From: CAWAQA01 sp963784065
Lineage (GTDB): Bacteria; Acidobacteriota; Vicinamibacteria; Vicinamibacterales; UBA2999
Direction of reading: 5' to 3'
NCBI GenBank assembly: GCA_963784065.1
Contig: CAWAQA010000009.1
Span: 124,001 to 188,000, forward strand
Length of the DNA stretch: 64,000 bases
Shown piece after piece: positions 46,127-54,659 of the stretch. The position numbers and the translations under genes are program-made. Under the pieces are notes generated by a model. It made no database searches and was not told the DNA's origin. It worked only from the letters and a program-made list of their open reading frames with translations. Numbering within the stretch: the stretch's first letter is position 1; each line of letters begins with the position of its first letter.

Positions 46127-46632
46127 ATGCATCCTTATCCCAAGCATGGGATGGCTTCGACTATGTCGGGTGCCACCAGTACTTCCTCACTTTCTGCACG
46201 TGGGATCGGCGTCCGCTTTTCGCGCACGCGGAACACGTATCTCTGGTCGAGCGGCATTTCCTGCGTACGGCGAAGGAACTTGACTTCGCAGATCTTGCCC
46301 ACTGCTTCATGCCGGATCATCTGCACGCCTTGGTCGAAGGCCGTTCGCCGAACGCCGACCTCCGAAGGTTCATTTCGCGAATGAAGCAGTACACGGGCTT
46401 CTACTTCAAGAAGGAATTTGGCGAGGCGCTTTGGCAGCGGTACGGATACGAGCATCTGATTCGTGACGACGAGGTCACGAGCAGCGTTATCCGGTACGTC
46501 CTCGAGAACCCTGTGCGAGCGAGGCTCGTCGCGACAGTGTCCGAATATCGCTTCCTCGGATCGAGCGAGTACTCACTCGATCAGTTGCTGGCGTTCTGTC
46601 AGGACGTGCCTTCCGATGGATCTTCCGGCTGA
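46127..46632 (+). CDS. REP-associated tyrosine transposase (RAYT, IS200/IS605-like Y1 transposase)
   Basis: About 165 residues. Start ATG 46127 needs one base removed near 46143 to join the main frame (GFDYVGCHQYFLTFCTWDRR). HUH-nuclease histidines are in MPDHLHALVEG, and the catalytic tyrosine in RMKQYTGFYFKK, followed by LWQRYGYEHLIRDDE and VLENPVRARLV, all typical of TnpA_REP. RAYTs cut and join single-stranded REP hairpins tagged with GTRG. The gene lies between REP copies facing it from both sides, and its stop TGA is inside the first downstream REP. Confidence 0.9.
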
Positions 46633-46756
46633 AGCCGGAAGCCACGCGAAACTTTGACATGCCTTCGGATGGATCTTCCGGCTGAAGCCGGAAGCCACGC
46701 GAGACTCTGTCTCAACCGCAGCATCAGTGGCCGTGGCTTCCGGCTTCAGCCGGAAG
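46622..46756. repeat. REP copies downstream of the RAYT gene
   Basis: Two reversed copies (46622-46646 and 46674-46699) carry the tag on the minus strand; each follows a repeated ATGGATCTTCCGGCTGAAGC word, so they form a 52-base direct duplication. A third copy at 46732-46756 is forward again. With the upstream array they bracket the transposase in inverted orientation. Confidence 0.88.
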
Positions 46757-46763
46757 GCGCCCG

Positions 46764-47273
46764 CTACTTCTTCGGCTCGGGAATCCGTGTGCGCGCCGTG
46801 GCGGGCACCTGGCCCCGCTTGTAGACCATGAAGGTGCGCAGGAATTCGATCACGATCGTGCCGTCCTGCTTGAAGCCGATCGTTTTCACGCGCACGATGC
46901 CCACGTTCGGGCGCGACTTCGACTCGCGCTTCTCGAGCACCTCGCTGCGCGAGTAGACCGTGTCGCCCTCGAACAGCGGGTTCGGCAGCCGCACTTCGTC
47001 CCAGCCGAGATTGGCCATCACGTTCTGCGACAAATCGATCACCGACTGCCCGGTGACGAGCGCCAGCGTGAACGTCGAGTCCACGAGCGGCCGGCCGAAT
47101 TCGGTTTGCGCGGCGTAGGCGTGGTCGAAATGAATCGGGTTCGTGTTCTGCGTCAGCAGCGTGAACCAGCTGTTGTCCACGCTGAGGACGGTGCGGCCCA
47201 GCGGATGCGGGTAGATGTCACCCACCTCGAAATCCTCGTACACGCGGCCGGTCCAGCCTTCTTTGATCGCCAT
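46764..47273 (-). CDS. ich: MaoC-like hydratase; probable itaconyl-CoA (or mesaconyl-CoA) hydratase
   Basis: 169 residues. Single hot-dog fold: GRTVLSVDNSWFTLLTQNTN, then PIHFDHAYAAQTEFG, LVTGQSVIDLSQNVMANLGW and RSEVLEKRESKSRPNVGIV. The usual GDxNPIH active loop reads QNTNPIHFD, with Asn for the catalytic Asp, as I recall for mesaconyl/itaconyl-type hydratases. It would hydrate itaconyl-CoA to citramalyl-CoA, the substrate of the CitE gene two genes upstream. Last gene of the operon, 12 bases after the CoA-transferase. Confidence 0.75.
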   Translation of the reverse strand: MAIKEGWTGRVYEDFEVGDIYPHPLGRTVLSVDNSWFTLLTQNTNPIHFDHAYAAQTEFGRPLVDSTFTLALVTGQSVIDLSQNVMANLGWDEVRLPNPLFEGDTVYSRSEVLEKRESKSRPNVGIVRVKTIGFKQDGTIVIEFLRTFMVYKRGQVPATARTRIPEPKK

Positions 47274-47284
47274 CGCTCGCTCCC

Positions 47285-48464
47285 TCACACAATGCCGGCG
47301 CGGCGCCACTCCTCCACGACGCCGGCGCTGTAGCCAAGCTCACCCAGGATCGCCTCGGTATGCTCGCCGACCGAAGGAATCGGTTCCATCGGGATCTCGA
47401 GCCCTTCGATGTTGAACGGCGGCACGATGGCGCGGATCGGGCCGGCAGGCGACCCGACCGAACGCCAGCGGTCGCGCGCCTCGAGCTGCGGATGCGTCAG
47501 GAACTCCTGAACAGTGTTCATCCGCGCGTTGGCGATCCCCGCCGACTCCAGCCGTGCGATCACCTCGGCTGCCGTGAGCGTCGAAAACGCCGCGGTGATC
47601 ACCGCGTCCATCGCGTCGCGCGCCGCCACGCGCTTCGAATTCGAGTTGAACCGCTGATCGGTGACCAGGTCGGGCCGCCCGAGCACGCTCTTCGCAGAAT
47701 CGCGCCCACTCACGCTCGTTCTGGAGTCCCAGATAGACGACCTTGCCGTCGCCGGCGGTGTACGGCCCGTAAGGCGCGATCACCGCGTTGCGGGCGCCGC
47801 TTCGTGGCGGCGGCGCACCGCCATAGCCTGTGTAATACGCCGGGAACCCCATCCACTCGGCCAGCGAGTCGAAGAGCGAGACGTCGAGCGTCGCGCCCTC
47901 GCCCGTCCGTTCACGCCGCAGCAACGCCGCCAGGATTCCGGAGAAGGCGTACATCCCCGCGGAAATGTCCGCGACCGAGATTCCCACCTTCGACGGCGTG
48001 TCCGGCGTGCCGGTGATCGAGACGAGCCCCGCCTCGCTCTGCACGAGCAGGTCGTACGCCTTCTTGTCGCGATACGGTCCGGTCGTGCCGTACCCGGAGA
48101 TCTCGCAGACGACCAGCCGGGAATGCGTCTTCCTGAGCGCCGCCGATCCGAAGCCGAGCCGGCCCATCGCCCCCGGCGCGAGGTTGTGCAGGAACACGTC
48201 GGCGCGCGAGATCAGCTGCCGCAGCACACCGGCGGCCTCCGGGTGCTTGAGATCGAGCGTCAGCGATTCCTTCGAGCGGTTGAGCCACACGAAATGGCTG
48301 GACAGGCCGTTGACAGTGGAGTCGTACCCGCGGGCGAAGTCACCGGCTCCCGGGCGCTCGATCTTGATCACGCGGGCGCCGAGGTCCGCGAGCTGGCGGC
48401 TCGCGAACGGCGCGGCTACCGCCTGCTCGACCGCGACGACGGTCATTCCCTGTAACGGCAGCAT
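47285..48464 (-). CDS. ict: CaiB/BaiF family III CoA-transferase; probable itaconate CoA-transferase (frameshifted)
   Basis: About 393 residues. Start MLPLQGMTVVAVEQAVAAPF, then GARVIKIERPGAGDFARGYD, LDLKHPEAAGVL, and the catalytic aspartate in KKAYDLLVQSEAGLVSITG. The C-terminal third (LGRPDLVTDQRFNSNSKRVA, EFLTHPQLEARDRWRSV) is in another frame; the break is near 47690. Family III enzymes move CoA between acids, here probably from succinyl-CoA to itaconate. Neighbours (CitE lyase, MaoC hydratase) support that. Confidence 0.8.
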
Positions 48465-48469
48465 GGTCG

Positions 48470-48518
48470 CCTGTGATCTCCGTCTGCGGCTCTGCCCTAA
48501 CAGTCTGCGGTCTGCGGT
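48470..48518. repeat. Short GTCTGCGG word repeat between ict and ccl
   Basis: CTGTGATCTCCGTCTGCGG, then CAGTCTGCGGTCTGCGGTCT: three to four copies of an eight-base word in a 50-base gap. Same style as the other degenerate junction repeats. Confidence 0.5.
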
Positions 48519-49435
48519 CTACGCTGGCGCACCGGAGCGGCGGTGCTCCAGGATCGCGCGCGCCATCCGAAGGCTGGCGGCGTCGATCATCCGCCCGTCG
48601 TGCGTCACGGCCCCCTGGCCGGCCGACACGGCCTCTTCATACGCTTTGACCACCGCCTCCGCCCGCGCCACCTCGTCGTCGGACGGCGCGAACACGGCGT
48701 TGACGACGGCGAGCTGCGCTGGATGGATGCACTGCTTGCCGTCGAACCCGAGGGCGCGCGATATCTTCGCCGCACGCTCGAGCCCGGGCGCGTCCTTGAA
48801 CGCCGAATAGGGCCCGTCCATGCAGCGGAGGCCATTGGCCCTGGCCGCCGCGACGACGGTGTGCATCACGGCGTGCCACCTGTGGCCGGGATAGATCTCG
48901 TCCGACGCATCGAACTCGCCGATGCCCGTGGCGGGCATGTGCATCGACGCCGCGTAATCGCCCGGCCCGAAGATCAGCGCCTCGAGGCGCGGCACGGCAC
49001 CCGCGATCTCCCGTGCGTACAAGAAACCGCGCGCGGTCTCGATTTGCGCTTCGAGGCCGATCCGCGTCGAGAAACCGCGGCTGCCTCGATCTGCGCGAGC
49101 AGCGTGTCCACGAAGGCGAGGTCGCCCGCCGATTCCACCTTCGGCACCATGAACAGGTCGAGCCGATCGCCGGCCGCCTCGGCCACCTCCACGATGTCGC
49201 GATAGGTGTGCGGTGTGTCGAGCGCGTTCACGCGCACGATGCGGATCCGGGCGCCGAAGTCCATCTGCTGCAACGCCCGGATGACGTTGGCGCGCCCTGC
49301 CGCCTTCTCGTCCGGCGCCACCGAATCCTCGAGGTCGAGACAGACAGCGTCGGCCGCGCTCTGTGCCGCCTTCTCGATCCGGTCGGGCCGTGATCCCGGC
49401 ACGAAGAGCATGCTGCGAATGAAGCGCGTGGACAT
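48519..49435 (-). CDS. ccl: HpcH/HpaI/CitE-family lyase; probable (S)-citramalyl-CoA lyase (frameshifted)
   Basis: About 305 residues. TIM-barrel lyase with RSMLFVPGSRPDRIEKAA, AVCLDLEDSVAPDEKAAGR, FMVPKVESAGDL, LEALIFGPGDYAA and DGKQCIHPAQL. It splits citramalyl-CoA to acetyl-CoA and pyruvate in the itaconate route; malyl-CoA or methylmalyl-CoA lyase are alternatives. The break near 49065-49080 restores FSTRIGLEAQIETARGFL. ATG 49435 fits the family start; 29 bases after the acyl-CoA dehydrogenase stop. Confidence 0.82.
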
Positions 49436-49463
49436 CCCGGCTCGAGCAATCACAAGGATCTCG

Positions 49464-50633
49464 CTAGAAGGATCTCGGCATCCCGAGCACGTGCTCGCCA
49501 ATGTACGACAGGATCAGGTTCGTCGAGATCGGCGCCACCTGGTAGAGCCGCGTCTCACGGAACTTCCGCTCGATATCGTACTCCTCGGCGAACCCGAATC
49601 CGCCGAACGTCTGCAGGCATGCGTTGCCGGCTTCCCACGACGCGTCGGCTGCCAGCAGCTTCGCCATGTTCGCCTCCGCGGCGGCCGACTGCCCCGCGTC
49701 GAACAGCCGCGCGGCTTCGTATCGCATCAGGTCCGCCGCACGAACGTTGGCATACGCCCGCGCGATGGGAAACTGCACTCCCTGGTTCTTTCCGATCGGG
49801 CGGTCGAAGACGATGCGCTCGTTGGCGTAGTGGCGGGCCCGATCGATGAACCAGTAGCCGTCGCCGATGCATTCGGCGGCGATCAGGATCCGCTCGGCGT
49901 TCATGCCGTCGAGGATGTACCTGAATCCCTTTCCTTCTTCGCCGATCAGGTTCTCCGCGGGGACCTCGAAGTCCTCGAAGAACACCTCGTTGGTTTCGTG
50001 GTTGACCATGTTCCTGATCGGGCGGACGGTCATGCCCCTCTGCTCGGCGCCGCGCAGGTCGACGAGGAAAATCGACAGTCCCTCCGTCTTCTTCGTCACC
50101 TCGGGAAGCGGAGTGGTCCGCGCCAGCAGCAGCATCAGATCTGAATGCTGGATGCGCGAGATCCACACCTTCTGTCCGTTCACCACGTAGCGGTCGCCCT
50201 GCTTGACAGCCATCGTTCGCGTCTTCGTGGTGTCGGTTCCGGTGGTCGGCTCCGTCACGGCGAACGACTGCAGGCGAAGCGAGCCGTCCGCGATCGCCGG
50301 CAAATAGCGCTCCTTCTGCGCGCTGGATCCGTGCCGCAGGAGCGCGCCCATGATGTACATCTGGGCATGACACGCACCTGAGTTCGCGCCGGAGCGATTG
50401 ACCTCCTCCAGGATCACCGACGCTTCGGTGATGCCGAGCCCGCCGCCGCCGAACTCCTCGGGAATCAGCGCCGACAGCCAGCCGGCGTCGGTCAGCGCCT
50501 TGACGAACGCCTCCGGATACGCCGCGTTCGCCTCGAGCGACTGCCAGTAGTCGCTGCCGAAGTCCGCGCAGAGCGCCCGGACCGCGAGTCGATATTCCTG
50601 GAAGTCCTTGCCCTTGGGGTTGATGTCGCTCAT
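49464..50633 (-). CDS. Acyl-CoA dehydrogenase family protein
   Basis: 389 residues, frame intact. N-terminal helical domain (WLSALIPEEFGGGGLGITEA), the FAD-contact strand SFAVTEPTTGTDTTKTRT and QKVWISRIQHSD, the C-terminal FGGFGFAEEYDIERKFRETR. The usual catalytic glutamate in the Y-x3-EGT context is replaced: the sequence reads YQVAPIST. So either another residue is the base or the enzyme does not do plain alpha-beta dehydrogenation. Family members occur in itaconate operons with unproven function. The start overlaps the PrpD stop by four bases. Confidence 0.88.
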   Translation of the reverse strand: MSDINPKGKDFQEYRLAVRALCADFGSDYWQSLEANAAYPEAFVKALTDAGWLSALIPEEFGGGGLGITEASVILEEVNRSGANSGACHAQMYIMGALLRHGSSAQKERYLPAIADGSLRLQSFAVTEPTTGTDTTKTRTMAVKQGDRYVVNGQKVWISRIQHSDLMLLLARTTPLPEVTKKTEGLSIFLVDLRGAEQRGMTVRPIRNMVNHETNEVFFEDFEVPAENLIGEEGKGFRYILDGMNAERILIAAECIGDGYWFIDRARHYANERIVFDRPIGKNQGVQFPIARAYANVRAADLMRYEAARLFDAGQSAAAEANMAKLLAADASWEAGNACLQTFGGFGFAEEYDIERKFRETRLYQVAPISTNLILSYIGEHVLGMPRSF

Positions 50634-52097
50634 GCGGTTGAGGCCCTTCGACCCCGCTCAGGGCGATCCTGAGCTTGCCGAAGGATCGCGTGCGCCGGCA
50701 GGATCGCGGTGAACGCGCGCGCCATGTCGGACGCACGCGGCAGCGCGTCCATGGCGGCCAGGGCAGCTACGGCCGCCTCGCGCCCGAGGCGCGGTTCCAC
50801 CAGCGCCACAAGCTTGTCCTGGAGTTGTGCGGTCGTCACGGGATTTTCGGGATTGCCGCGCGGATAGTCGCTGGCCGCCTCGACCGTCGATCCGTCGCGA
50901 AGCGCCAGCGTCACGCGCGTCGGCCACGCCGCTGGATACTTGCGCGTCAGCGCATCGACGACGGTGATGCGGGTCCGTGCCAGGAGGGCGGCGATCGACG
51001 GCACGCGGACGCCATCGGAGCCGAACCGCTCCGGCGTGAACTGCGCGAGGCCCACTTCCCCTTCGAGCAGTGCCACAGCGACACAGTAAGCCAGGCTGAA
51101 TTTTGCCTGGTAGGGCGACGCCGGATTCATTTCCTTGACGATCTCGTAACCAGGCCCGTATGTCTCGATATCGACAGAGGCCAACTCGGCGCTCGCCTGC
51201 TCCGCGGACCAGCCGCGGCGCCCGCGCATGTCGAGGGCGACGTCGATCGCGGTATGCGTGTGGCCGCAGCACGAGTACAGCTTGTAGCCGTTTTCACCGA
51301 TCTTCCAGGTCGTGCCCAGGCCGTCGGTGACGCGTGCGGGGTCAGCGCTCGTGCTCATGGCGCGGAAAAAACCGCGATCGCCTTCGAGGATGCGCGACGC
51401 CCCGGTGAAGCCGGCGCGCGCGAGGTCCGCGGACAGGACCCCGTTGAACGCCGCCTTGCCGGGATGGAGGTGCTTGCTCATCGACCCGTCGGCGTTGAAC
51501 TCCCACAGGCCGGCGGCCTGCGTCCCGGCGCTGCCGAGCGCGTGCAGCATCTGCTCCGCGTCGAGGCGGATGAGCGAACCGGCGGCGACCGCGGCGCCAA
51601 ACGTCGCGGCCGTGCCCGTCGGGTGCCAGAAACGGTAATGACTCGGGTTCACGGCTTCGCCTACCCGAAAGGCGGCTTCGTAGCCGAGCGCGACCGCCGT
51701 GAGGAACGCAGCACCTGTCGCGTGCTCGCGTTCGGCGACCGCCAGCGCCGCGGGTACGATCGGCGCCGCCGCGTGCACGGTCGATCCCTTATGGATGTCG
51801 TCGAGCTCCAGGATGTGCGACGCGACCCCGTTGGCAAAGGCCGCGGCGGCGGCGGACGCGCGTCCGCCGGCGAACAGCATCGCGTCGTCGGACCTGCCGA
51901 GGCCCGCGGCCACGCGCTGCGCCATCCGCGCCGGCGGCTCGATCGCGCCGGCCATCACCGAGCCCAGCCAGTCGAGCACGGCGCGCTGGGCGTGGCCGAG
52001 CGTCTCGGGCAGAAAGGTCAGCGGCTGTTGTCGCGGCGAGCGTCGCCGCGAGCCGCCGTGTGATCGCCGTGGGTTCGATTGCTGCCGTCACGACCAC
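50630..52097 (-). CDS. MmgE/PrpD family protein (frameshifted N-terminus)
   Basis: About 489 residues. All-helical PrpD fold: RAVLDWLGSVMAGAIEPPARM, ELDDIHKGSTVHAAAPIVPA, FWHPTGTAATFGAAVAAG, LWEFNADGSMSKHLHPGKAA, YKLYSCCGHTHTAIDVALDM. The family includes 2-methylcitrate dehydratase and epimerases/isomerases for small branched acids. N-terminal about 25 residues (GTG 52097, VVTAAIEPTAITRRL) are joined by a change near 52025. The last dozen residues (LRQAQDRPERGRR) come from a GC-rich palindromic repeat at 50645-50690. First gene of the operon. Confidence 0.85.
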
Positions 52098-52156
52098 GTA
52101 TATATATCAAATACGCGAAGCGTGACAGGATCGCGGCGCGACGGTTGCGGTTCCAC

Positions 52157-52559
52157 TCAAGTGGGTCTGAGCACCTTGCGGAGAGTGGATTCGACCGCGT
52201 CGGGATCAGCGGGTTCGGCGATGAACCCGTCGGCCCCGCCCCACAGCATCCCTTCGAGCTGTTGGGCGTGACCCATCACGGCGGCCGAGATCAGGACGAC
52301 CGGAATCGTCCTTCAACGTCGGGTCCTCCTTGAGTCGCCGGCACACCTCGCGGCCGTCGATGTCGGGGAGGCGGATATCGAGCAGGATGACGTCCGGCCT
52401 GAGCCGCTCCGCCAGGTCGAGCGCCGCCTTGCCGCTCGTGGCATTGGCCACGACAAACCCTTTGTCACGGAGAATGCGATCGCGCGCGTACAAGGTCGCC
52501 GGATGATCGTCCACATTGAGAACGACAGGCGCGCGCCCCGGCAATGAATCTTCTGACAT
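52157..52559 (-). CDS. Single-domain response regulator (receiver only), frameshifted
   Basis: About 133 residues. Receiver fold: acid pocket in VVLNVDDHPATLY, phospho-acceptor Asp in DVILLDIRLPDIDGREV, then PVVLISAAVMGHAQQL, GADGFIAEPADPDAVESTL. The invariant lysine of the KP motif is replaced by Glu (AEPADP), which would alter phosphorylation-driven switching. One extra G near 52312 breaks the frame (TLKTIPVVLIS is restored). No output domain; no kinase is in view. Confidence 0.82.
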
Positions 52560-52647
52560 GATCTGGTGGTGGGCGTCAGTCTACCTCAACAGACCCGACG
52601 TTCGAGACTGGTAGCAGACAACACTTTGCCGTCCCGAATGTGACGAC

Positions 52648-53301
52648 ATGAGAATCGACATCTGGTCAGACGTCGTGTGCCCATGGTGTTATGTCGGTAA
52701 ACGCCGCTTCGAGAAGGCGCTCGCCGGCTTCGAGCACCGTCACGAGGTGCAGGTCGTCCACCGCTCGTTTCAGCTCAATCCCGCCGCGCCAGCCGGCCAG
52801 ACCTCGCCACGGCGCGCGTCGCTGATGTCGAAGTACGGCTGGTCCGATGCGCAGGTGGATACGATGAATGCCCGCATGGAGCAGACCGCGGCTGCAGAGG
52901 GCCTGAACTTCGACTTGTCGGACGGCGTCACCGGGAACACGCTCGACGCGCATCGCGTCCTGCACCTCGCGCACGATCGCGGGCGGCAGGACGAGGTCAT
53001 CGAGCGTCTCTACCGCGCCTACTTCACCGAGAAGCGCTCGCTCTTCGATACCGACTCGCTCGTGGCGCTCGCCGCGGAGGCCGGTCTCGATCGCGACGAG
53101 GTGCGACGCGTATTGGCGGGGACCGAGTATGCAGACGCCGTGGCGCGCGACATCGAGGAAGCGCGGCGCCTCGGCGCCAACGGCGTGCCCTTCTTCGTCA
53201 TCGACGAGCGCTACGGCATCTCCGGAGCCCAGCCTGCCGACGTTTTCAGCGAGGCGCTCGCGCGCGCGTGGGCGGACGCGCACGCCATGAGTGATCGATG
53301 A
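52648..53301 (+). CDS. DsbA-family oxidoreductase (FrnE-like)
   Basis: 217 residues, frame intact. Thioredoxin-fold start IDIWSDVVCPWCYVGKRRFE with a CPWC active site near residue 12, a helical insert (ASLMSKYGWSDAQVDTMNARM), and GVPFFVIDERYGISGAQPAD with the cis-proline. FrnE-like proteins are cytoplasmic disulphide isomerases or 2-hydroxychromene-type enzymes. No signal peptide, so cytoplasmic. The gene stands alone, divergent from the receiver gene. Confidence 0.92.
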   Translation: MRIDIWSDVVCPWCYVGKRRFEKALAGFEHRHEVQVVHRSFQLNPAAPAGQTSPRRASLMSKYGWSDAQVDTMNARMEQTAAAEGLNFDLSDGVTGNTLDAHRVLHLAHDRGRQDEVIERLYRAYFTEKRSLFDTDSLVALAAEAGLDRDEVRRVLAGTEYADAVARDIEEARRLGANGVPFFVIDERYGISGAQPADVFSEALARAWADAHAMSDR

Positions 53302-53309
53302 TGTGCGGG

Positions 53310-53375
53310 CCGTGATCGAGATTCGAGCCGCGAGTCCGCATCACGAATCGCAAATCACAAGTCAAGAGAGTACGG
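53310..53375. repeat. Degenerate ATCACGAATCGCAAATCAC-type word repeat
   Basis: Between the FrnE-like and TIGR02587 genes: ATTCGAG, CGCATCACGAATCGCAAATC, ACAAGTC. A run of eight- to nine-base variants, like the other junction repeats of the window. Confidence 0.45.
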
Positions 53376-53390
53376 CACAATGTGCCGTCA

Positions 53391-54203
53391 ATGAATGACA
53401 ACCGGCGCTTCGCGCTCGGCATCGTTCGCGGTGCCGGAGGCGCGATCATCTTCGCCCTGCCGCTGCTGATGACCATGGAGATGTGGCAGCTGGGATTTAC
53501 GATGGAGCGCAGCCGGCTCGCGCTGCTGGTCATCGTGCTCCTGCCAACGCTGATCCTGCTCTCCTACCATGCCGGATTCGAGACGACCGCGAGCCTGCGC
53601 GACGACGTCATCGACGCGTTCGTGGCCTACGGGATCGGGTTCGGCGCATCCGCGCTCGTGCTGTGGCTGCTCGGGATCGTCACGACCGAGACGTCGTTCT
53701 CCAACGCCGTGGGGCAGATTACCGTCCAGACGGTTCCCGCCAGCATTGGCGCCATGCTCGCGCGCAGCCTCCTCGGCGGCGAGCACGCCGACGACGACCA
53801 GCGGCCGACGAGCTGGTACGGCGGCGAGGTGTTCATCATGACGGTCGGGGCGCTGTTCCTCGCCTTCAGCATCGCGCCAACCGAAGAAGTGCTGATCATC
53901 ACGTTCCGCCTGTCCGCGGCCAGCACCATTCTGCTCGCGCTCGTCTCCGTCGCGTTGATGCACGCGTTTGTCTACGCGGTGGAATTCCGCGGCCAGATCC
54001 AGCGTGCCGCTTACACGACGGCGGCCGGCGAGTTCCTCCGCCTCACCGTCGTCGGCTACGCGGTGTCCCTGCTCGTCAGCGGGTATGTGCTGTGGACCTT
54101 CGGCCGGGCTGACGGGCTTCATCCGGCGGAGTTGGCGCGCGCCTCTGTCGTGCTTGGGTTTCCGGCCGCGATCGGCGCCGCGGCGGCGAGGCTCATTCTC
54201 TGA
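53391..54203 (+). CDS. TIGR02587 family membrane protein
   Basis: 270 residues with seven to eight helices (RGAGGAIIFALPLLMTMEMW, LALLVIVLLPTLILLSYHAG, FVAYGIGFGASALVLWLLGIV, LFLAFSIAPTEEVLIITF). The FSIAPTEEV segment and SWYGGEVFIMTVGALFLAFS are typical of TIGR02587. The function is unknown. It is nearly always found with TIGR02588, as here, where the stop overlaps the next start (ATGA). ATG 53391 chosen; GTG 53382 in the same frame is possible. Confidence 0.87.
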   Translation: MNDNRRFALGIVRGAGGAIIFALPLLMTMEMWQLGFTMERSRLALLVIVLLPTLILLSYHAGFETTASLRDDVIDAFVAYGIGFGASALVLWLLGIVTTETSFSNAVGQITVQTVPASIGAMLARSLLGGEHADDDQRPTSWYGGEVFIMTVGALFLAFSIAPTEEVLIITFRLSAASTILLALVSVALMHAFVYAVEFRGQIQRAAYTTAAGEFLRLTVVGYAVSLLVSGYVLWTFGRADGLHPAELARASVVLGFPAAIGAAAARLIL

Positions 54204-54601
54204 TGAGTGCACGGCGCCGGAAAGCGGACGACGTTCCCACGCTCGAATGGATGACGGGCGGCCTCGCCTTCCTGATCGTCGTCGGCACGCTGGCTTTCAT
54301 CGGATTCGAGGCGTTCCTGGGCGGGGACGATGGTCCCGACCTCCGGGTGGAGATCGATGCCATCACCCAGGGGAATGGCGGCCACTCGGTGGGCGTGCTG
54401 GTGCGAAACGTCGGGCACCAGGCGGCCGCAAGTGTGATCGTCGAAGGAGTGTCGAGGGACGAGCGCGGTCGCGAAGCTCGCGTCGAGGCCCGGCTCGATT
54501 ATGTTCCCGGCCTGTCAGAGGAGCACGCCACGTTGATCTTTCCATTCCCACCCGACCGGGAGTCGATGCAGGTGCGGGTCGCGAGCTTCACGAGGCCATA
54601 G
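54203..54601 (+). CDS. TIGR02588 family membrane-anchored protein
   Basis: 132 residues. One N-terminal helix (WMTGGLAFLIVVGTLAFIGF) then a beta-sandwich-like outer domain (LRVEIDAITQGNGGHSVGVL, VRNVGHQAAASVIVEGVS). Family partner of TIGR02587; together they form a two-gene unit of unknown role. Overlaps the TIGR02587 stop by four bases. Confidence 0.85.
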   Translation: MSARRRKADDVPTLEWMTGGLAFLIVVGTLAFIGFEAFLGGDDGPDLRVEIDAITQGNGGHSVGVLVRNVGHQAAASVIVEGVSRDERGREARVEARLDYVPGLSEEHATLIFPFPPDRESMQVRVASFTRP

Positions 54602-54604
54602 TGC

Positions 54605-54625
54605 CCCTTCCGGCTGAAGCCGGGG
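54605..54625 (+). repeat. Single REP-like hairpin after TIGR02588
   Basis: CCTTCCGGCTGAAGCCGGGG, a degenerate reversed copy of the TTCCGGCT hairpin without clear tag. Confidence 0.55.
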
Positions 54626-54659
54626 AGACGCTATTGTCGCGACCCGTTATACTGCCGTG

